A stretch of 64,000 nt of DNA, from the NCBI GenBank assembly GCA_019912965.1, contig JAIOHM010000094.1, positions 1 to 64,000 on the forward strand, written 5' to 3'. Shown piece by piece: positions 54,264 through 63,165 of the stretch. The notes below the pieces were generated by a model that worked only from the letters and a program-made list of their open reading frames with translations, had not been told where the DNA came from and did not search any database. This DNA is from Anaerolineae bacterium (GTDB taxonomy: Bacteria > Chloroflexota > Anaerolineae > Aggregatilineales > Phototrophicaceae). Each line of letters starts with the position of its first letter. The stretch's first letter is position 1. The position numbers were made by a program, and so were the translations under genes.

Positions 54264-54279
54264 GAGAAAACGATTTCTC
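54264..54279. promoter_or_regulatory. LacI-family-type operator at the transcription start
   Basis: GAGAAAAC-GATTTCTC is a 16-bp palindrome with one mismatched pair and a central CG, the layout of GalR/LacI-family operators. It lies about 6 bp after the predicted start, a repressing position. No regulator gene adjoins; the half-site differs from that of the lac-like sites at 2140-2299. Confidence 0.55.
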
Positions 54280-54345
54280 AATTCGGTAGCAACTGACAAC
54301 TTTTCGTACAATACAGCCAAATTTGTTACACTTCGCAAACAATCA

Positions 54346-54360
54346 GTGCTAAACTAGCAC
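54346..54360. promoter_or_regulatory. Second palindrome in the leader
   Basis: GTGCTA-AAC-TAGCAC has perfect 6-bp arms and a 3-bp centre. It could be a further operator or a small RNA hairpin. Confidence 0.35.
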
Positions 54361-54395
54361 CCAAACGAAAGGAGACGAACGGCAAAAATCAGCCT

Positions 54396-54425
54396 GTACA
54401 AAATCCAAATAGCCCTGTTTTGTAC
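54396..54425 (+). promoter_or_regulatory. Leader hairpin near the ribosome site
   Basis: GTACAAAA (54396-54403) and TTTTGTAC (54418-54425) form a perfect 8-bp inverted repeat with 14-nt loop, ending 24 nt before the ATG at 54450. It may affect translation of the binding protein. Confidence 0.35.
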
Positions 54426-54449
54426 TATTATTTGATGAGGACAGAAAAC

Positions 54450-55925
54450 ATGAAGAAGATTCTACTTGTAGCGGTTTTAACACTCCTCGTACTCAGCCTC
54501 GTACCCGTCGTCGCACAAGATCAGCCGTTCGCTGGACAAAAAGTTGTTGTTGTCACCCAAGAAGGTTCGGCCATTGGCGGCCCGGCAGAAAAATATGGCG
54601 CGGAATGGGCAGCCCTAACGGGCGCAACGGTTGAAGTACAACGTTTCGCCTTCTCCGATCTGTTCCCCAAAATCATCAACGCGCTGCAAACTGGCACGGG
54701 CGAATTTGACGTGCTGATTTATGCCGGTGACTGGATGGGGGATATCGCAGGCGGCGGCTATGTGCTGCCGATTCCCGATGATGTGAAGGATGCAATCGAA
54801 TGGGACGACATCCTGCCACTGTATCGTGAACGTATCGCTAACTGGGGCGGAGTCACCTATGCTGTGCCCTTCGATGGCGACAGCCATATGATGTACTACC
54901 GCAAAGACCTTGTTAGCCCCGAATCACCATTTGCGGCTGAGTTCGAAGCAGCCTACGGCTTCCCACTGGATGAGCCAAAAACCTGGACAGAATACAAGGC
55001 AATTGCTGAATTCTTCCAGGGTAAGGAAGTCGATACCGCTGGCGTGGTTGCCCCGATTTACGGAACGGCTGAAGCCCTGCGTAAGAAGGCTCAGAGCTTC
55101 TGGTTCCTGATGACCCGCGCGGGTGGTTATGCCAAGATTCCGGGCGATCCGTACTTCTTCTTTGACGAAAACATGACCCCGCTGGTCAACACCCCCGGTT
55201 GGGTACAGGGTCTACAGGACTGGATCGACATTTACAACTGCTGCGCTTCGCCCGATATGATTAACTTCGACGTGGTCAATGTGCGCGCGGTCTTCCCGGC
55301 GGGGCAGTCGGTCTTCGGTCTGGATTGGGGCGATGTTGGCCCGATCACCGTTGACCCGAATGCTTCGGTTGTGCAAGGTCTGGCGGGCTTCGGCGCGCTG
55401 CCCGGCGCAGAACGCTACTGGGATCGCGCCAGCGGCGCATGGGTGGACGCTGAAGATGGTGTCAACGAAGCGCCTTTCATCGCCTTCGGTGGCTGGGTCA
55501 TCTCGGTAGCAGCCGATAGCGATGTTACAGATGCTGCTTTCGATTACATCAAGTACCTGTCCAATAAAGACCTGGCAGGTGTACTGGCAACTACAGGCGG
55601 CACAGGCGTAAATCCGCTGCGCCAGAGCCAATTCGACAACCTTGACCTATGGACGGGAGCTGGTTTCGATCAAGCATCGGCTGAAGATTACCTCGGTGCC
55701 ATCCTCGACACGATCAATGACCCGAACGCGATTGTTGACCTGCGTATCCCCGGTGCGTTTGAATACTTCGATGCGCTGGATGCGGGCATCGCAAAAGCCA
55801 TCACGGGTGAAGCCACTGCACAGGCAGCATTGGACGAAGTTGTCGCCACCTGGGATGCCATCACAGAACGTTTGGGACGCGAGAACCAGTTGAAACTGTA
55901 CAAGGAATCGCTGGGAATCGAATAA
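54450..55925 (+). CDS. Sugar ABC transporter substrate-binding protein (family 1)
   Basis: 491 residues from the ATG at 54450 (GAGGA upstream). The signal peptide ends PVVAQ with no lipobox Cys. The body (LQTGTGEFDVLIYAGDWMGD, AVPFDGDSHMMYYRKDLV, FIAFGGWVISVAADS) follows family 1 sugar binders. The ligand pocket has several Trp/Tyr, as for sugars. It starts a three-gene transporter operon with no ATPase; a shared MsmX/UgpC-type ATPase elsewhere must supply energy. Confidence 0.9.
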   Translation: MKKILLVAVLTLLVLSLVPVVAQDQPFAGQKVVVVTQEGSAIGGPAEKYGAEWAALTGATVEVQRFAFSDLFPKIINALQTGTGEFDVLIYAGDWMGDIAGGGYVLPIPDDVKDAIEWDDILPLYRERIANWGGVTYAVPFDGDSHMMYYRKDLVSPESPFAAEFEAAYGFPLDEPKTWTEYKAIAEFFQGKEVDTAGVVAPIYGTAEALRKKAQSFWFLMTRAGGYAKIPGDPYFFFDENMTPLVNTPGWVQGLQDWIDIYNCCASPDMINFDVVNVRAVFPAGQSVFGLDWGDVGPITVDPNASVVQGLAGFGALPGAERYWDRASGAWVDAEDGVNEAPFIAFGGWVISVAADSDVTDAAFDYIKYLSNKDLAGVLATTGGTGVNPLRQSQFDNLDLWTGAGFDQASAEDYLGAILDTINDPNAIVDLRIPGAFEYFDALDAGIAKAITGEATAQAALDEVVATWDAITERLGRENQLKLYKESLGIE

Positions 55926-55974
55926 CTTCGGATATGTTGTGAAAGCAACGATGGATCGGCATAATTAAAATTGG

Positions 55975-56002
55975 TAGGGGCGTCTCATGCGGGACGCCCC
56001 TA
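55975..56002 (+). terminator. Hairpin of the TAGGGGCG type between binding-protein and permease genes
   Basis: TAGGGGCGTC (55975-55984) and GACGCCCCTA (55993-56002) make a perfect 10-bp stem with an 8-nt loop, 50 nt after the binding-protein stop. No T run follows. It probably attenuates or stabilises, and belongs to the palindromic repeat family. Confidence 0.65.
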
Positions 56003-56053
56003 TTGACATAAAAAATTAGTCGCTTGAACTACTGTTTTTTGAGGCATATCATT

Positions 56054-57076
56054 TTGGCGAACTTATCAAGCATCAAACCGCTCACCCCGATCATCGAAAA
56101 TGATCAGGAATCGCGCGAAGATCGGATTTTCAAACGGGTTTTCCTCTCGCCCGCTGTCGCTATCCTACTGATCTTTTCGATTTTCCCGTTAATCTGGTCA
56201 TTGGGCGTGAGCGTGACCACCTGCCAGCGCAGCGTCAGCCAAAACGACGCACCCAGCGGCTTTAACCTCGGCAATGTATTATGCATGGGAAATCCAGCCG
56301 AAATCTCGCTGGACAATTATGCCCGCATTCCTTCAGATGGTCGCCTATTGAACGCCGCTAAAAACACGCTGTTTTATGTGCTGATTGGCGTTAGCATCCA
56401 GTACGCGATAGGGCTTCTGCTGGCAACACTGCTCAATCAGCAGTTTGCCGGACGCGGTTTCTTCCGGCTGGTATTTTTGCTGCCTATGATGATTACCCCG
56501 GTAGCGGCGGGTTATGCCGGGCGCATGATGTTCGACTCTGGCATATCGCCGCTGGCACAGTTCCAGCGCACGATCAGCACTTTTCTCACCAATCTGATCG
56601 GGCAGGATATTAAAATCGCTGTCCCGTGGCTGACGGACACCAGTGTTGCGCCGTTTACGATCCTCTTGATCGACTCGTGGCAGTGGATACCGTTTATGAC
56701 GCTGCTGCTGCTGGCTGGATTGCAGGCGATCCCGGACGAAATTTATGAGGCGGCGCGGGTGGATGGGGCGAATGCGCGGCAGTTATTCTGGCGCATCACC
56801 TTCCCGATTCTGTTGCCCATTTCGCTGACAGCAGTTTTGATTCGCAGTCTGGAGATGTTCAAGATTGTGGACATCATCAATGTGGTGACGGGCGGCGGCC
56901 CCGGCAGTGCGACCGAATCGCTGGTGATGTATGTATTTGATACCGCGCTCAGTTACGGCAATTACAGTTATGCAGCAGCTATCGGTTATGTACTGCTCAT
57001 CCTGGTCATTGTCTTTGCGACCGTCTTCCTGACGCTTTCGCGACGGTTGATGCGCCAACAGTTGGGGGTTGGATGA
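56054..57076 (+). CDS. Sugar ABC transporter permease, MalF/UgpA-type
   Basis: 340 residues if the TTG at 56054 is used: GAGG lies 9 nt before it. No ATG is in a suitable place; an earlier TTG (56024) has no ribosome site. About six spans. The coupling motif is [20 protein letters not shown]. The periplasmic loop after span 1 is enlarged and has two Cys. Partner of the next gene. Confidence 0.88.
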   Translation: MANLSSIKPLTPIIENDQESREDRIFKRVFLSPAVAILLIFSIFPLIWSLGVSVTTCQRSVSQNDAPSGFNLGNVLCMGNPAEISLDNYARIPSDGRLLNAAKNTLFYVLIGVSIQYAIGLLLATLLNQQFAGRGFFRLVFLLPMMITPVAAGYAGRMMFDSGISPLAQFQRTISTFLTNLIGQDIKIAVPWLTDTSVAPFTILLIDSWQWIPFMTLLLLAGLQAIPDEIYEAARVDGANARQLFWRITFPILLPISLTAVLIRSLEMFKIVDIINVVTGGGPGSATESLVMYVFDTALSYGNYSYAAAIGYVLLILVIVFATVFLTLSRRLMRQQLGVG

Positions 57077-57936
57077 TGAAAAAGCGCAGCCTGCTCGCAA
57101 CTATTGGCCTATACTTTGTTTTGATTGTATGGGCGTTCATCTGCCTGTTCCCGTTCTACTGGATGATTACCACTTCATTTAAGCGCCCGCTGGATGTCAA
57201 CCGTGTACCGCGTTACATCCCGTTTGTGGATTACCAACCGACGGGCGACCATTGGAAATTCCTGCTGGTGGATGAGCAAGCCAAAACCGTGCGCTACTTC
57301 CGCAACAGTGTAATCGCTGCAACTGCCTCCTGTGCGATTGCGGTGGTAGTCGGTTCAATGGCCGGATACGGACTGTCGCGTTTCCGTTATTATTGGGCGC
57401 GGTTGGGTTGGCGAAACGACAACATCGCCTTCTGGATTATCTCGCAGCGGTTTTTACCCCCGGCGGTGGTGGTCATCCCGTTTCTGCTGTTCTTTAACTT
57501 TTTGGGTTTAATTGATAAACATGCAGGATTAATTTTGGCGTACTCGGTTTTCAACCTGCCGTTCGCCGTATGGATTATGCGCGATTTCTTTAACAGTCTG
57601 CCGATTGACCTGGAAGAAAGTGCTCGTGTGGACGGTGCGACTCGCTGGCAAACGTTCGTGAAGATTGTACTGCCCCTCAGTGCTCCGGGTCTGGTGACAG
57701 TGGCACTGTTCTCGTTTATCTTCGCCTGGAATGAGTATCTATTCTCGCTGATGTTGACCAACTTCGACGCGATCACCATGCCCGTCTATCTAGCAGGCAT
57801 GAAGAGTACAAAAGGCATCGAGTGGTGGTACATGTCGGCGCTGACGCTGATTATGGTTTCGCCAGTGCTGTTGATCGGTCTATTCTTGCAGCGCTACATC
57901 ACGCGCGGTCTGGTCGCTGGGGCGTTGAAGGGCTAG
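57073..57936 (+). CDS. Sugar ABC transporter permease, MalG/UgpE-type
   Basis: 287 residues; ATG overlaps the upstream stop (ATGA). Six spans, with [19 protein letters not shown] at the start and coupling motif [20 protein letters not shown]. Convergent with the 6-phospho-3-hexuloisomerase gene, only 2 nt apart. It forms the channel with the MalF-type partner. Confidence 0.93.
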   Translation: MMKKRSLLATIGLYFVLIVWAFICLFPFYWMITTSFKRPLDVNRVPRYIPFVDYQPTGDHWKFLLVDEQAKTVRYFRNSVIAATASCAIAVVVGSMAGYGLSRFRYYWARLGWRNDNIAFWIISQRFLPPAVVVIPFLLFFNFLGLIDKHAGLILAYSVFNLPFAVWIMRDFFNSLPIDLEESARVDGATRWQTFVKIVLPLSAPGLVTVALFSFIFAWNEYLFSLMLTNFDAITMPVYLAGMKSTKGIEWWYMSALTLIMVSPVLLIGLFLQRYITRGLVAGALKG

Positions 57937-57938
57937 AT

Positions 57939-58505
57939 TTACTCTAAATTGGCGTGGCGGGCAAACATCTGCTCGCCACTTTGCCCCAATTCGCGCATCA
58001 ACAAAATCGCCGTCATGTCGAGTGTCAAGGCAAGGGACTGCTCAAACAGATTCGCCATCGGTTGCACCGAAGCTGGCTGTCCGGTCGATTCATCTTTGAC
58101 GCTGGGGGCGGGAATTTGAACGATCACATCAGCGATCTCCCCAATTGGTGAGGTTGAAAAAGCAGTCACCAGCGCAATTTTAGCGCCTAAACCTTTTGCT
58201 TTGGTCGCGTGCTGCAACAGAGTCGCCGTCTGCCCGGAACCAGAGGCAATGACCAGCAAATCCCCGTTCTGAATTGCGGGAGTGGTGACATCATCCACCA
58301 CATGAACAGGCATCCCTAGATGCATCAGGCGCATGGCAAAGGCGCGAATATATAAACCGGAACGCCCACGCCCCGCTGCAAAGATACGCGGTGCGGCTAA
58401 AAGTGTTTCCCGGAAGGTTTGAAGTTGGGCAGGCGAAATTGCCCGCAGCGTCCGAGCCAGTTCGTCCAGAACACCTTCCAGCAGTTGGGGATAGGAATCG
58501 GTCAT
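57939..58505 (-). CDS. hxlB: 6-phospho-3-hexuloisomerase (SIS domain)
   Basis: 188 residues. AAGRGRSGLYIRAFAMRLMH and LLVIASGSGQTATLLQHATK are the SIS sugar-phosphate motifs, and VQPMANLFEQSLALTLD is the PHI tail. It interconverts 3-hexulose 6-phosphate and fructose 6-phosphate. Its ATG overlaps the synthase stop. The two enzymes form the ribulose monophosphate module. Confidence 0.9.
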   Translation of the reverse strand: MTDSYPQLLEGVLDELARTLRAISPAQLQTFRETLLAAPRIFAAGRGRSGLYIRAFAMRLMHLGMPVHVVDDVTTPAIQNGDLLVIASGSGQTATLLQHATKAKGLGAKIALVTAFSTSPIGEIADVIVQIPAPSVKDESTGQPASVQPMANLFEQSLALTLDMTAILLMRELGQSGEQMFARHANLE

Positions 58506-59131
58506 GGGTTCAACAACCTTTCACGCAGTTCGCGTGCTACCACTGCCGGGTCAGCCGCGCGGGTGATTGCACCGCCAACAACGATAATTTCCGGTTGCAA
58601 GGCTGCCACTGTCCCGATGGTATCACTATTGATGCCACCCGCTACTGCGAGCGAAACAGCACCAAGTTCACGCCGCAAACGCGCTAAACTTTCCAGCGGC
58701 GAACTGCCTCCTTGCTGGGCATCGTACCCAGTATGCACACACAAATAATTGCACCCCATCGCCAACAACTCACACCCCCGCGCCACCGGATCAGCCACTT
58801 GAATTAAATCGGCTAAAATTTGCTTACCTGCTGATCGCGCGGATTTAACTGCACCGCGCACGGTCGCATCCTGGGCAACACCCAACACAGTCACAATATC
58901 GCAACCAGCGGCAAAGGCAATCGCAGCTTCTTCCTCGCCCGCATCCATAATTTTGAGATCAGCCAAGAGGGTTATGTGAGGGAATGTCTCGCGGATACGG
59001 CGGGCGGCGTGCATTCCTTCACGATAAACCAGCGGTGTGCCAATTTCAGCGATGTCTACATAGGGTTCGACGACTCTCAAAATGGCTAATGTATCATTCA
59101 GATTACCGTCCAATGCAACCTGTAGTTTCAT
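58502..59131 (-). CDS. hxlA: 3-hexulose-6-phosphate synthase
   Basis: 209 residues. MKLQVALDGNLNDTLAILRV, LLADLKIMDAGEEEAAIAF and GCDIVTVLGVAQDATVRGAV follow HPS closely; the phosphate loop is VAGGINSDTIG and VVGGAITRAADP. The related 3-keto-L-gulonate-6-phosphate decarboxylase has a different segment at VTVI, so HPS is preferred. It joins ribulose 5-phosphate with formaldehyde, or runs in reverse. First gene of the pair. Confidence 0.88.
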   Translation of the reverse strand: MKLQVALDGNLNDTLAILRVVEPYVDIAEIGTPLVYREGMHAARRIRETFPHITLLADLKIMDAGEEEAAIAFAAGCDIVTVLGVAQDATVRGAVKSARSAGKQILADLIQVADPVARGCELLAMGCNYLCVHTGYDAQQGGSSPLESLARLRRELGAVSLAVAGGINSDTIGTVAALQPEIIVVGGAITRAADPAVVARELRERLLNP

Positions 59132-59174
59132 TTGGAGGCCGCTCCGAAAACATACAACCCGTTTTCTGAAATTA

Positions 59175-60116
59175 TCATGCAGCTAATAGCCTTCTGGTCA
59201 GTCGTTCTTCTGGCAGCGCGCCGGCTTTACGAATGGCCGCCCAAGCGACCAGCAACGATACCAGCAAGAATAATAAGAGTAATCCCGCCGCCAGGAATAA
59301 ACCGGGCAGCGCATTGATGTGAGTCATGGATGTCCAGTTGGTTAAGGGCAATACAAGCTGATACAGCGTAGCACTGCCACTATCCGCCAACGCCAGTGGG
59401 CCAAAGCGCAGCACCCGCCATGATGGGGCAAGTCCGACTTCGTAGCGTGTAAACGCTGCGAACAAAATCACGGGCGTGAAACGAATAATAAATGAAGCAA
59501 TCATCGCCAGCCAACCACGCCGCAATACCGCGCTGCAAGCCAAACCCAATGCTGTGCAAGCCAGAACCTCTAGCATTGTCAGAACGACGGTCATTATTAC
59601 CGCCACTGCTGCTGCCCAAGGAACCCAATCAATGTATAAACTGGCATAGGGAATATAAGCAGATGAACTTGGTGCGCTGCGCCACACATAACGATTGGTG
59701 AAGGCCAACATAAAAATGGGCAGCATCGCCAAACGAACCACACCCAACATCAGCATCCATGGGGCGACATGACGCAGCACGGCTGACCATTTGCCGTATA
59801 AAATCCGCCGTGCACTTACACCCGTCAGCACCAGCGAATCCCATGTTTGCCCGGTATGTTCGCGGCTGATGGCATTCGCGCCGATGGCAATGGCGCGGGC
59901 GGCAGTGATGGCATGGACAATCCAGATGGTGTAAATCGCCAATTCGCGCGTCGGGCTGGTGATATTGCGCAGGGTGAAGGCTACCAACGCAACCACACCG
60001 ATCACCGTCAATGGAGCGAGTATCCACCAACGGCGCACGACCGGGGGCGTGGCACGTTCTTGATGACAGCTTTCCTGCCACTCGACCGGATTTGTGGTTC
60101 TGGATAGCGCGACCAT
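59175..60116 (-). CDS. ABC-2-type membrane protein without adjacent ATPase
   Basis: 313 residues from the ATG at 60116 (GGAGG 9 nt upstream). About six spans. ISREHTGQTWDSLVLTGVSA followed by RRILYGKWSAVL is the membrane-export (ABC-2) N-terminal signature. No ATPase gene is adjacent, so it may pair with one elsewhere. Follows the WD40 gene on the same strand by 65 nt. Confidence 0.72.
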   Translation of the reverse strand: MVALSRTTNPVEWQESCHQERATPPVVRRWWILAPLTVIGVVALVAFTLRNITSPTRELAIYTIWIVHAITAARAIAIGANAISREHTGQTWDSLVLTGVSARRILYGKWSAVLRHVAPWMLMLGVVRLAMLPIFMLAFTNRYVWRSAPSSSAYIPYASLYIDWVPWAAAVAVIMTVVLTMLEVLACTALGLACSAVLRRGWLAMIASFIIRFTPVILFAAFTRYEVGLAPSWRVLRFGPLALADSGSATLYQLVLPLTNWTSMTHINALPGLFLAAGLLLLFLLVSLLVAWAAIRKAGALPEERLTRRLLAA

Positions 60117-60180
60117 CCTACACACCCTCCATCTTATGGACTTTGCGGGATTTTACGGAGGTCGCGCGGTAGATGCAAAT

Positions 60181-61356
60181 TTATCGGTTGGCGGCAGTGA
60201 TGTCCCACAGCCACAAATTGGCTTGTTGGGTTTCCTTTTCTTCTGGTATGCCCTGCTGAAGCACAGCTAACCGTGCACCATCCGGGCTGAAGGCTAAGCT
60301 TATAATTGGGATACGGTGTCCTTGCAAAACATCGACATACTGCTCACGCGTTTGCGTATCCCATTTCCACAAACGAACAATCGAGTCGTATATCCCGCCA
60401 CCAGAGGCGACTAACTGCCCATCTGGACTGAAAACCACCGTCGTCACCATATCGCTGTGCGCCCGAAAGCCAAACAGATTATTTTGCCGTTCAACATTCC
60501 ATGTTTTGACAAATCGATCTAGGTCGCCCGTCGCCAGCACTTTGCCATCTGGGCTGAAGGCCAATGCACTGACACTGTTGGAACTTTCGGCAAACCAACG
60601 GTGCAAGGCTAAACCCGTCTCGGCATTCCACAACCACAACTGACTCTGGTCATCACTGCCTGCAATCAAACTTCCATCCGGGCTAATGGCAAAACCACCA
60701 ACCCATTCAGGCCCATCAGTCAAACCGATATGCTGCGGCTCAGTTTGCATGTCCCATAAGAAGATATAGCGCGTTCCCCAACCGACAGCGACGATTTTGC
60801 CATCAGGTCGAAAGGCAATGCTCGGCAGGTAATCTTCAGGGTAAGGGGCAGAGGCCACTAATTTTCCGGTCGCCGTATTCCACACAGCAACTTCGCCTGT
60901 GGCAAAAGTAATCCCTGCCAATAGCTGGCTGTCTTTGCTGAAAGCCATCGCATGAACGCCAACCATCGACTGTACCGTCAATGGCAGCGCTTCCAAATTA
61001 TCAGTGCGATACAACCGAACCGGAACTTCCCGGCCTGCAATTGCAATCAGTTCACCATCCGGCGACCAGCTAACCATCTGACTCAAAGGTGCTACATCAA
61101 CCCAGCCCAATGGGATGGAATCGCGGGCACTGCCGATCAATACAGCTTGATCTGCATTACTCAAGCGCCCCGCAACTGCGACAGGTTGAGCCGGGGTTAT
61201 CAGCAGCAGAAAAGCACCTGAACCAAGCACCAACAAAATAATTGGGAGAACCCAAAATAGCCTATGATGGCGGGGCGGCTTGGGCTTGCGCTTCCGCTTG
61301 GGCTTTTCCTCAATAACGATATGCTCAAAGCCAAGATCGTGTTTTGGTTTTTCCAT
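60181..61356 (-). CDS. Membrane-anchored seven-bladed WD40 propeller protein
   Basis: 391 residues from the ATG at 61356. A basic cytoplasmic tail (EEKPKRKRKPKPPRHHR) precedes one span (about 34-55), then seven WD-type repeats: SPDGELIAIAG, SKDSQLLAGI, RPDGKIVAVG, SPDGSLIAGS, SPDGKVLATG, SPDGQLVASG and SPDGARLAVL. Seven blades give a closed propeller outside the membrane. Likely a protein-binding scaffold. Partner unknown. Confidence 0.87.
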   Translation of the reverse strand: MEKPKHDLGFEHIVIEEKPKRKRKPKPPRHHRLFWVLPIILLVLGSGAFLLLITPAQPVAVAGRLSNADQAVLIGSARDSIPLGWVDVAPLSQMVSWSPDGELIAIAGREVPVRLYRTDNLEALPLTVQSMVGVHAMAFSKDSQLLAGITFATGEVAVWNTATGKLVASAPYPEDYLPSIAFRPDGKIVAVGWGTRYIFLWDMQTEPQHIGLTDGPEWVGGFAISPDGSLIAGSDDQSQLWLWNAETGLALHRWFAESSNSVSALAFSPDGKVLATGDLDRFVKTWNVERQNNLFGFRAHSDMVTTVVFSPDGQLVASGGGIYDSIVRLWKWDTQTREQYVDVLQGHRIPIISLAFSPDGARLAVLQQGIPEEKETQQANLWLWDITAANR

Positions 61357-61408
61357 GCCCGGATTATAGAACGAATACCGGGCAAAAAACCGGACGTTTG
61401 CCCAACGA

Positions 61409-62317
61409 TCAGCGAGTCTTGAGCAGTGCCTCAACTTCATCTCGTCGGGGCATACTGGGCGCAGTGCCGGGGCGCGTCACACATAAGGCTGCTGTCGCAT
61501 TGGCGAACGCAATGGCTTCGTCAAGACTTTTGCCCTCAGCCAGCCCAACAGCAAAACCAGCATTGAAAGCATCACCCGCGCCAGTCGTATCCACTACCTG
61601 CACCTTAAACGCGGGGATTTGGTTAGCAGCATCTTTTGATACCCATTGTGCGCCCTGTGCGCCAAGCGTAACCACTACTGTCTGCCCCTCGCGCGTAAGC
61701 AGTGAACGGGCGTTGGATTCCACACTGCCGCTTTGCCCACTTAACGATTCCAATTCTGTCTCGTTGGGAGTCATAAAATCCGCCAGTGCAACCACATCCG
61801 GCGGGAGATGACCAGCAGGCGCAGGATTCAAAATGGTGCGGATGCCCTTCTGCTTGGCTACCTTCAGCGCGTAACCAACAATATCGTAATTGATTTCCAG
61901 TTGTGTAATGAGCACATCGGCTTGAGCAATCACCTCGGCAGCAGCATCAATATCGGCTTGTGACATCGCCAAATTCGCGCCCAGCACAACAACAATGCTG
62001 TTTTCACCCGCATCATCTACCCATATAGGCGCGACCCCGGTTGCTTGGTTGGCGTCACGGATGACGTAATCGGTATGAATGCCTTCTTGCCGCCAAATGT
62101 TAAAAGCTTGTTCGGCAAACACATCCTGTCCAACGCGCCCGACAAAAGTAACTTCAGCGCCTAGCCGTGCCGCTGCCACTGCCTGATTAGACCCTTTTCC
62201 ACCCGGCCCGGTGACGAATTTGCGCCCGTTGACAGTTTCGCCGGGGCGCGGCAAACGTTCCATATAAGCCGTCAAATCCATATTAAAGCTGCCAACAATT
62301 ACTATTTTTGCGGCCAT
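61409..62317 (-). CDS. rbsK: Ribokinase (PfkB family)
   Basis: 302 residues. VIVGSFNMDLTAYMERLPRP, GPGGKGSNQAVAAARLGAEV and VVDTTGAGDAFNAGFAVGL (catalytic Asp in the GAGD motif) identify ribokinase. It phosphorylates ribose, or a related pentose, at position 5; ribose 5-phosphate would feed ribulose 5-phosphate for the HPS enzyme. No RbsABC or RbsD adjoins. Confidence 0.9.
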   Translation of the reverse strand: MAAKIVIVGSFNMDLTAYMERLPRPGETVNGRKFVTGPGGKGSNQAVAAARLGAEVTFVGRVGQDVFAEQAFNIWRQEGIHTDYVIRDANQATGVAPIWVDDAGENSIVVVLGANLAMSQADIDAAAEVIAQADVLITQLEINYDIVGYALKVAKQKGIRTILNPAPAGHLPPDVVALADFMTPNETELESLSGQSGSVESNARSLLTREGQTVVVTLGAQGAQWVSKDAANQIPAFKVQVVDTTGAGDAFNAGFAVGLAEGKSLDEAIAFANATAALCVTRPGTAPSMPRRDEVEALLKTR

Positions 62318-62398
62318 TATGCTGCTCCGATTTTTTAGCTCAATATATGGCTAATTATAGCGTGGACAAATCTATCCAACACTTGCCGTCCAGATAAT

Positions 62399-62423
62399 AG
62401 GGCGACCAGAAAGTAGTCGCCCT
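62399..62423 (-). terminator. Terminator-like hairpin after the DUF1684 gene
   Basis: AGGGCGAC (62399-62406) and GTCGCCCT (62416-62423) form an 8-bp stem with 9-nt loop. On the reverse strand ATTAT follows. It separates the DUF1684 gene from ribokinase. Confidence 0.6.
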
Positions 62424-62469
62424 GCTCAAACAAACAGATTGAAGGATGATTTAGCCGTTTCTGCCGCAA

Positions 62470-63003
62470 TTAACTCTGCCCCATCCATTCGCCTGTTGGC
62501 AGTTTTTCACCCGCACGGATAGCATCCTTGACACGATTTTCAGCCGGCGTAATCGGGCATGACCAACCTTCGTTATAGGCGCAGTAGGGGTTATAAGCCT
62601 GATTAAAGTCAATTTCAAAGCGGTTATCGCCGAGATATTCCGGCTCAAGATAACGCCCAGCCGGATAGGTTTCTGTTCCCGCACCTGCATCGACAAACGG
62701 CAGGAAAAATCCGTAATCCGCCTCGTAAAGCGTTAGTTCGGTTTCCTGACCATCCACCGTAAAGCTGAACCGTCCATAACGTTTGTACTGCCGCACATCG
62801 CCTGTTGTAGTCTGGATAGGCACAAATTTTCCGTCTGCAAACGGCTCAATTTTTACGGTCAATTGGAGCGCTGGATTGTAATCATAGTAAGTCAATCCAT
62901 CGAAGGCATCCTGCTGCTCTGGCGTCAGTGGCGACTGTGGACTAGTTTTATAAAACTGATTTTTCTGCCGCCGTGTCATCTGGATTTGCTGTTCATTTAA
63001 CAC
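62470..63003 (-). CDS. DUF1684 family protein
   Basis: 177 residues from a GTG at 63003 (GGAG 11 nt upstream); an ATG at 62979 is the alternative. GRFSFTVDGQETELTLYEAD, FFLPFVDAGAGTETYPAGRY and IDFNQAYNPYCAYNEGWSCP with PPAEN-like end are the DUF1684 hallmarks. Function unknown. Confidence 0.88.
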   Translation of the reverse strand: MLNEQQIQMTRRQKNQFYKTSPQSPLTPEQQDAFDGLTYYDYNPALQLTVKIEPFADGKFVPIQTTTGDVRQYKRYGRFSFTVDGQETELTLYEADYGFFLPFVDAGAGTETYPAGRYLEPEYLGDNRFEIDFNQAYNPYCAYNEGWSCPITPAENRVKDAIRAGEKLPTGEWMGQS

Positions 63004-63165
63004 TGTTTAGCGCGCTCCATTTTTAGTGATCTAACACGATTACCGGATAGCTTTGTACTGATATATCTTACACACATTCTATGAGTCCAACTCTGGCCGG
63101 ATGTACCTATACCCTGCACGGTGAACGGCGTATAACAAAGACAGAACCGATATGAGGATAGCGTT

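Larger units (their letters stand above)
54148..54449. promoter_or_regulatory. Divergent control region of the second sugar locus
   Basis: 302 bp without a gene between the dehydrogenase and sugar-binding-protein genes. It holds a strong rightward promoter, a LacI-type operator, a second palindrome and a leader hairpin, listed separately. For the leftward gene TTGGCA (54207-54212) and TGTAAT (54186-54191) are a possible but short-spaced promoter. An AAAGGAG at 54368-54374 has no start codon. Confidence 0.7.

Noticed and set aside
58502..59131. 3-keto-L-gulonate-6-phosphate decarboxylase (ascorbate pathway) instead of HPS
   Set aside because: The DLKIMDAGE and VTVLG segments and the adjacent PHI gene fit HPS; no UlaE- or UlaF-like gene is present.
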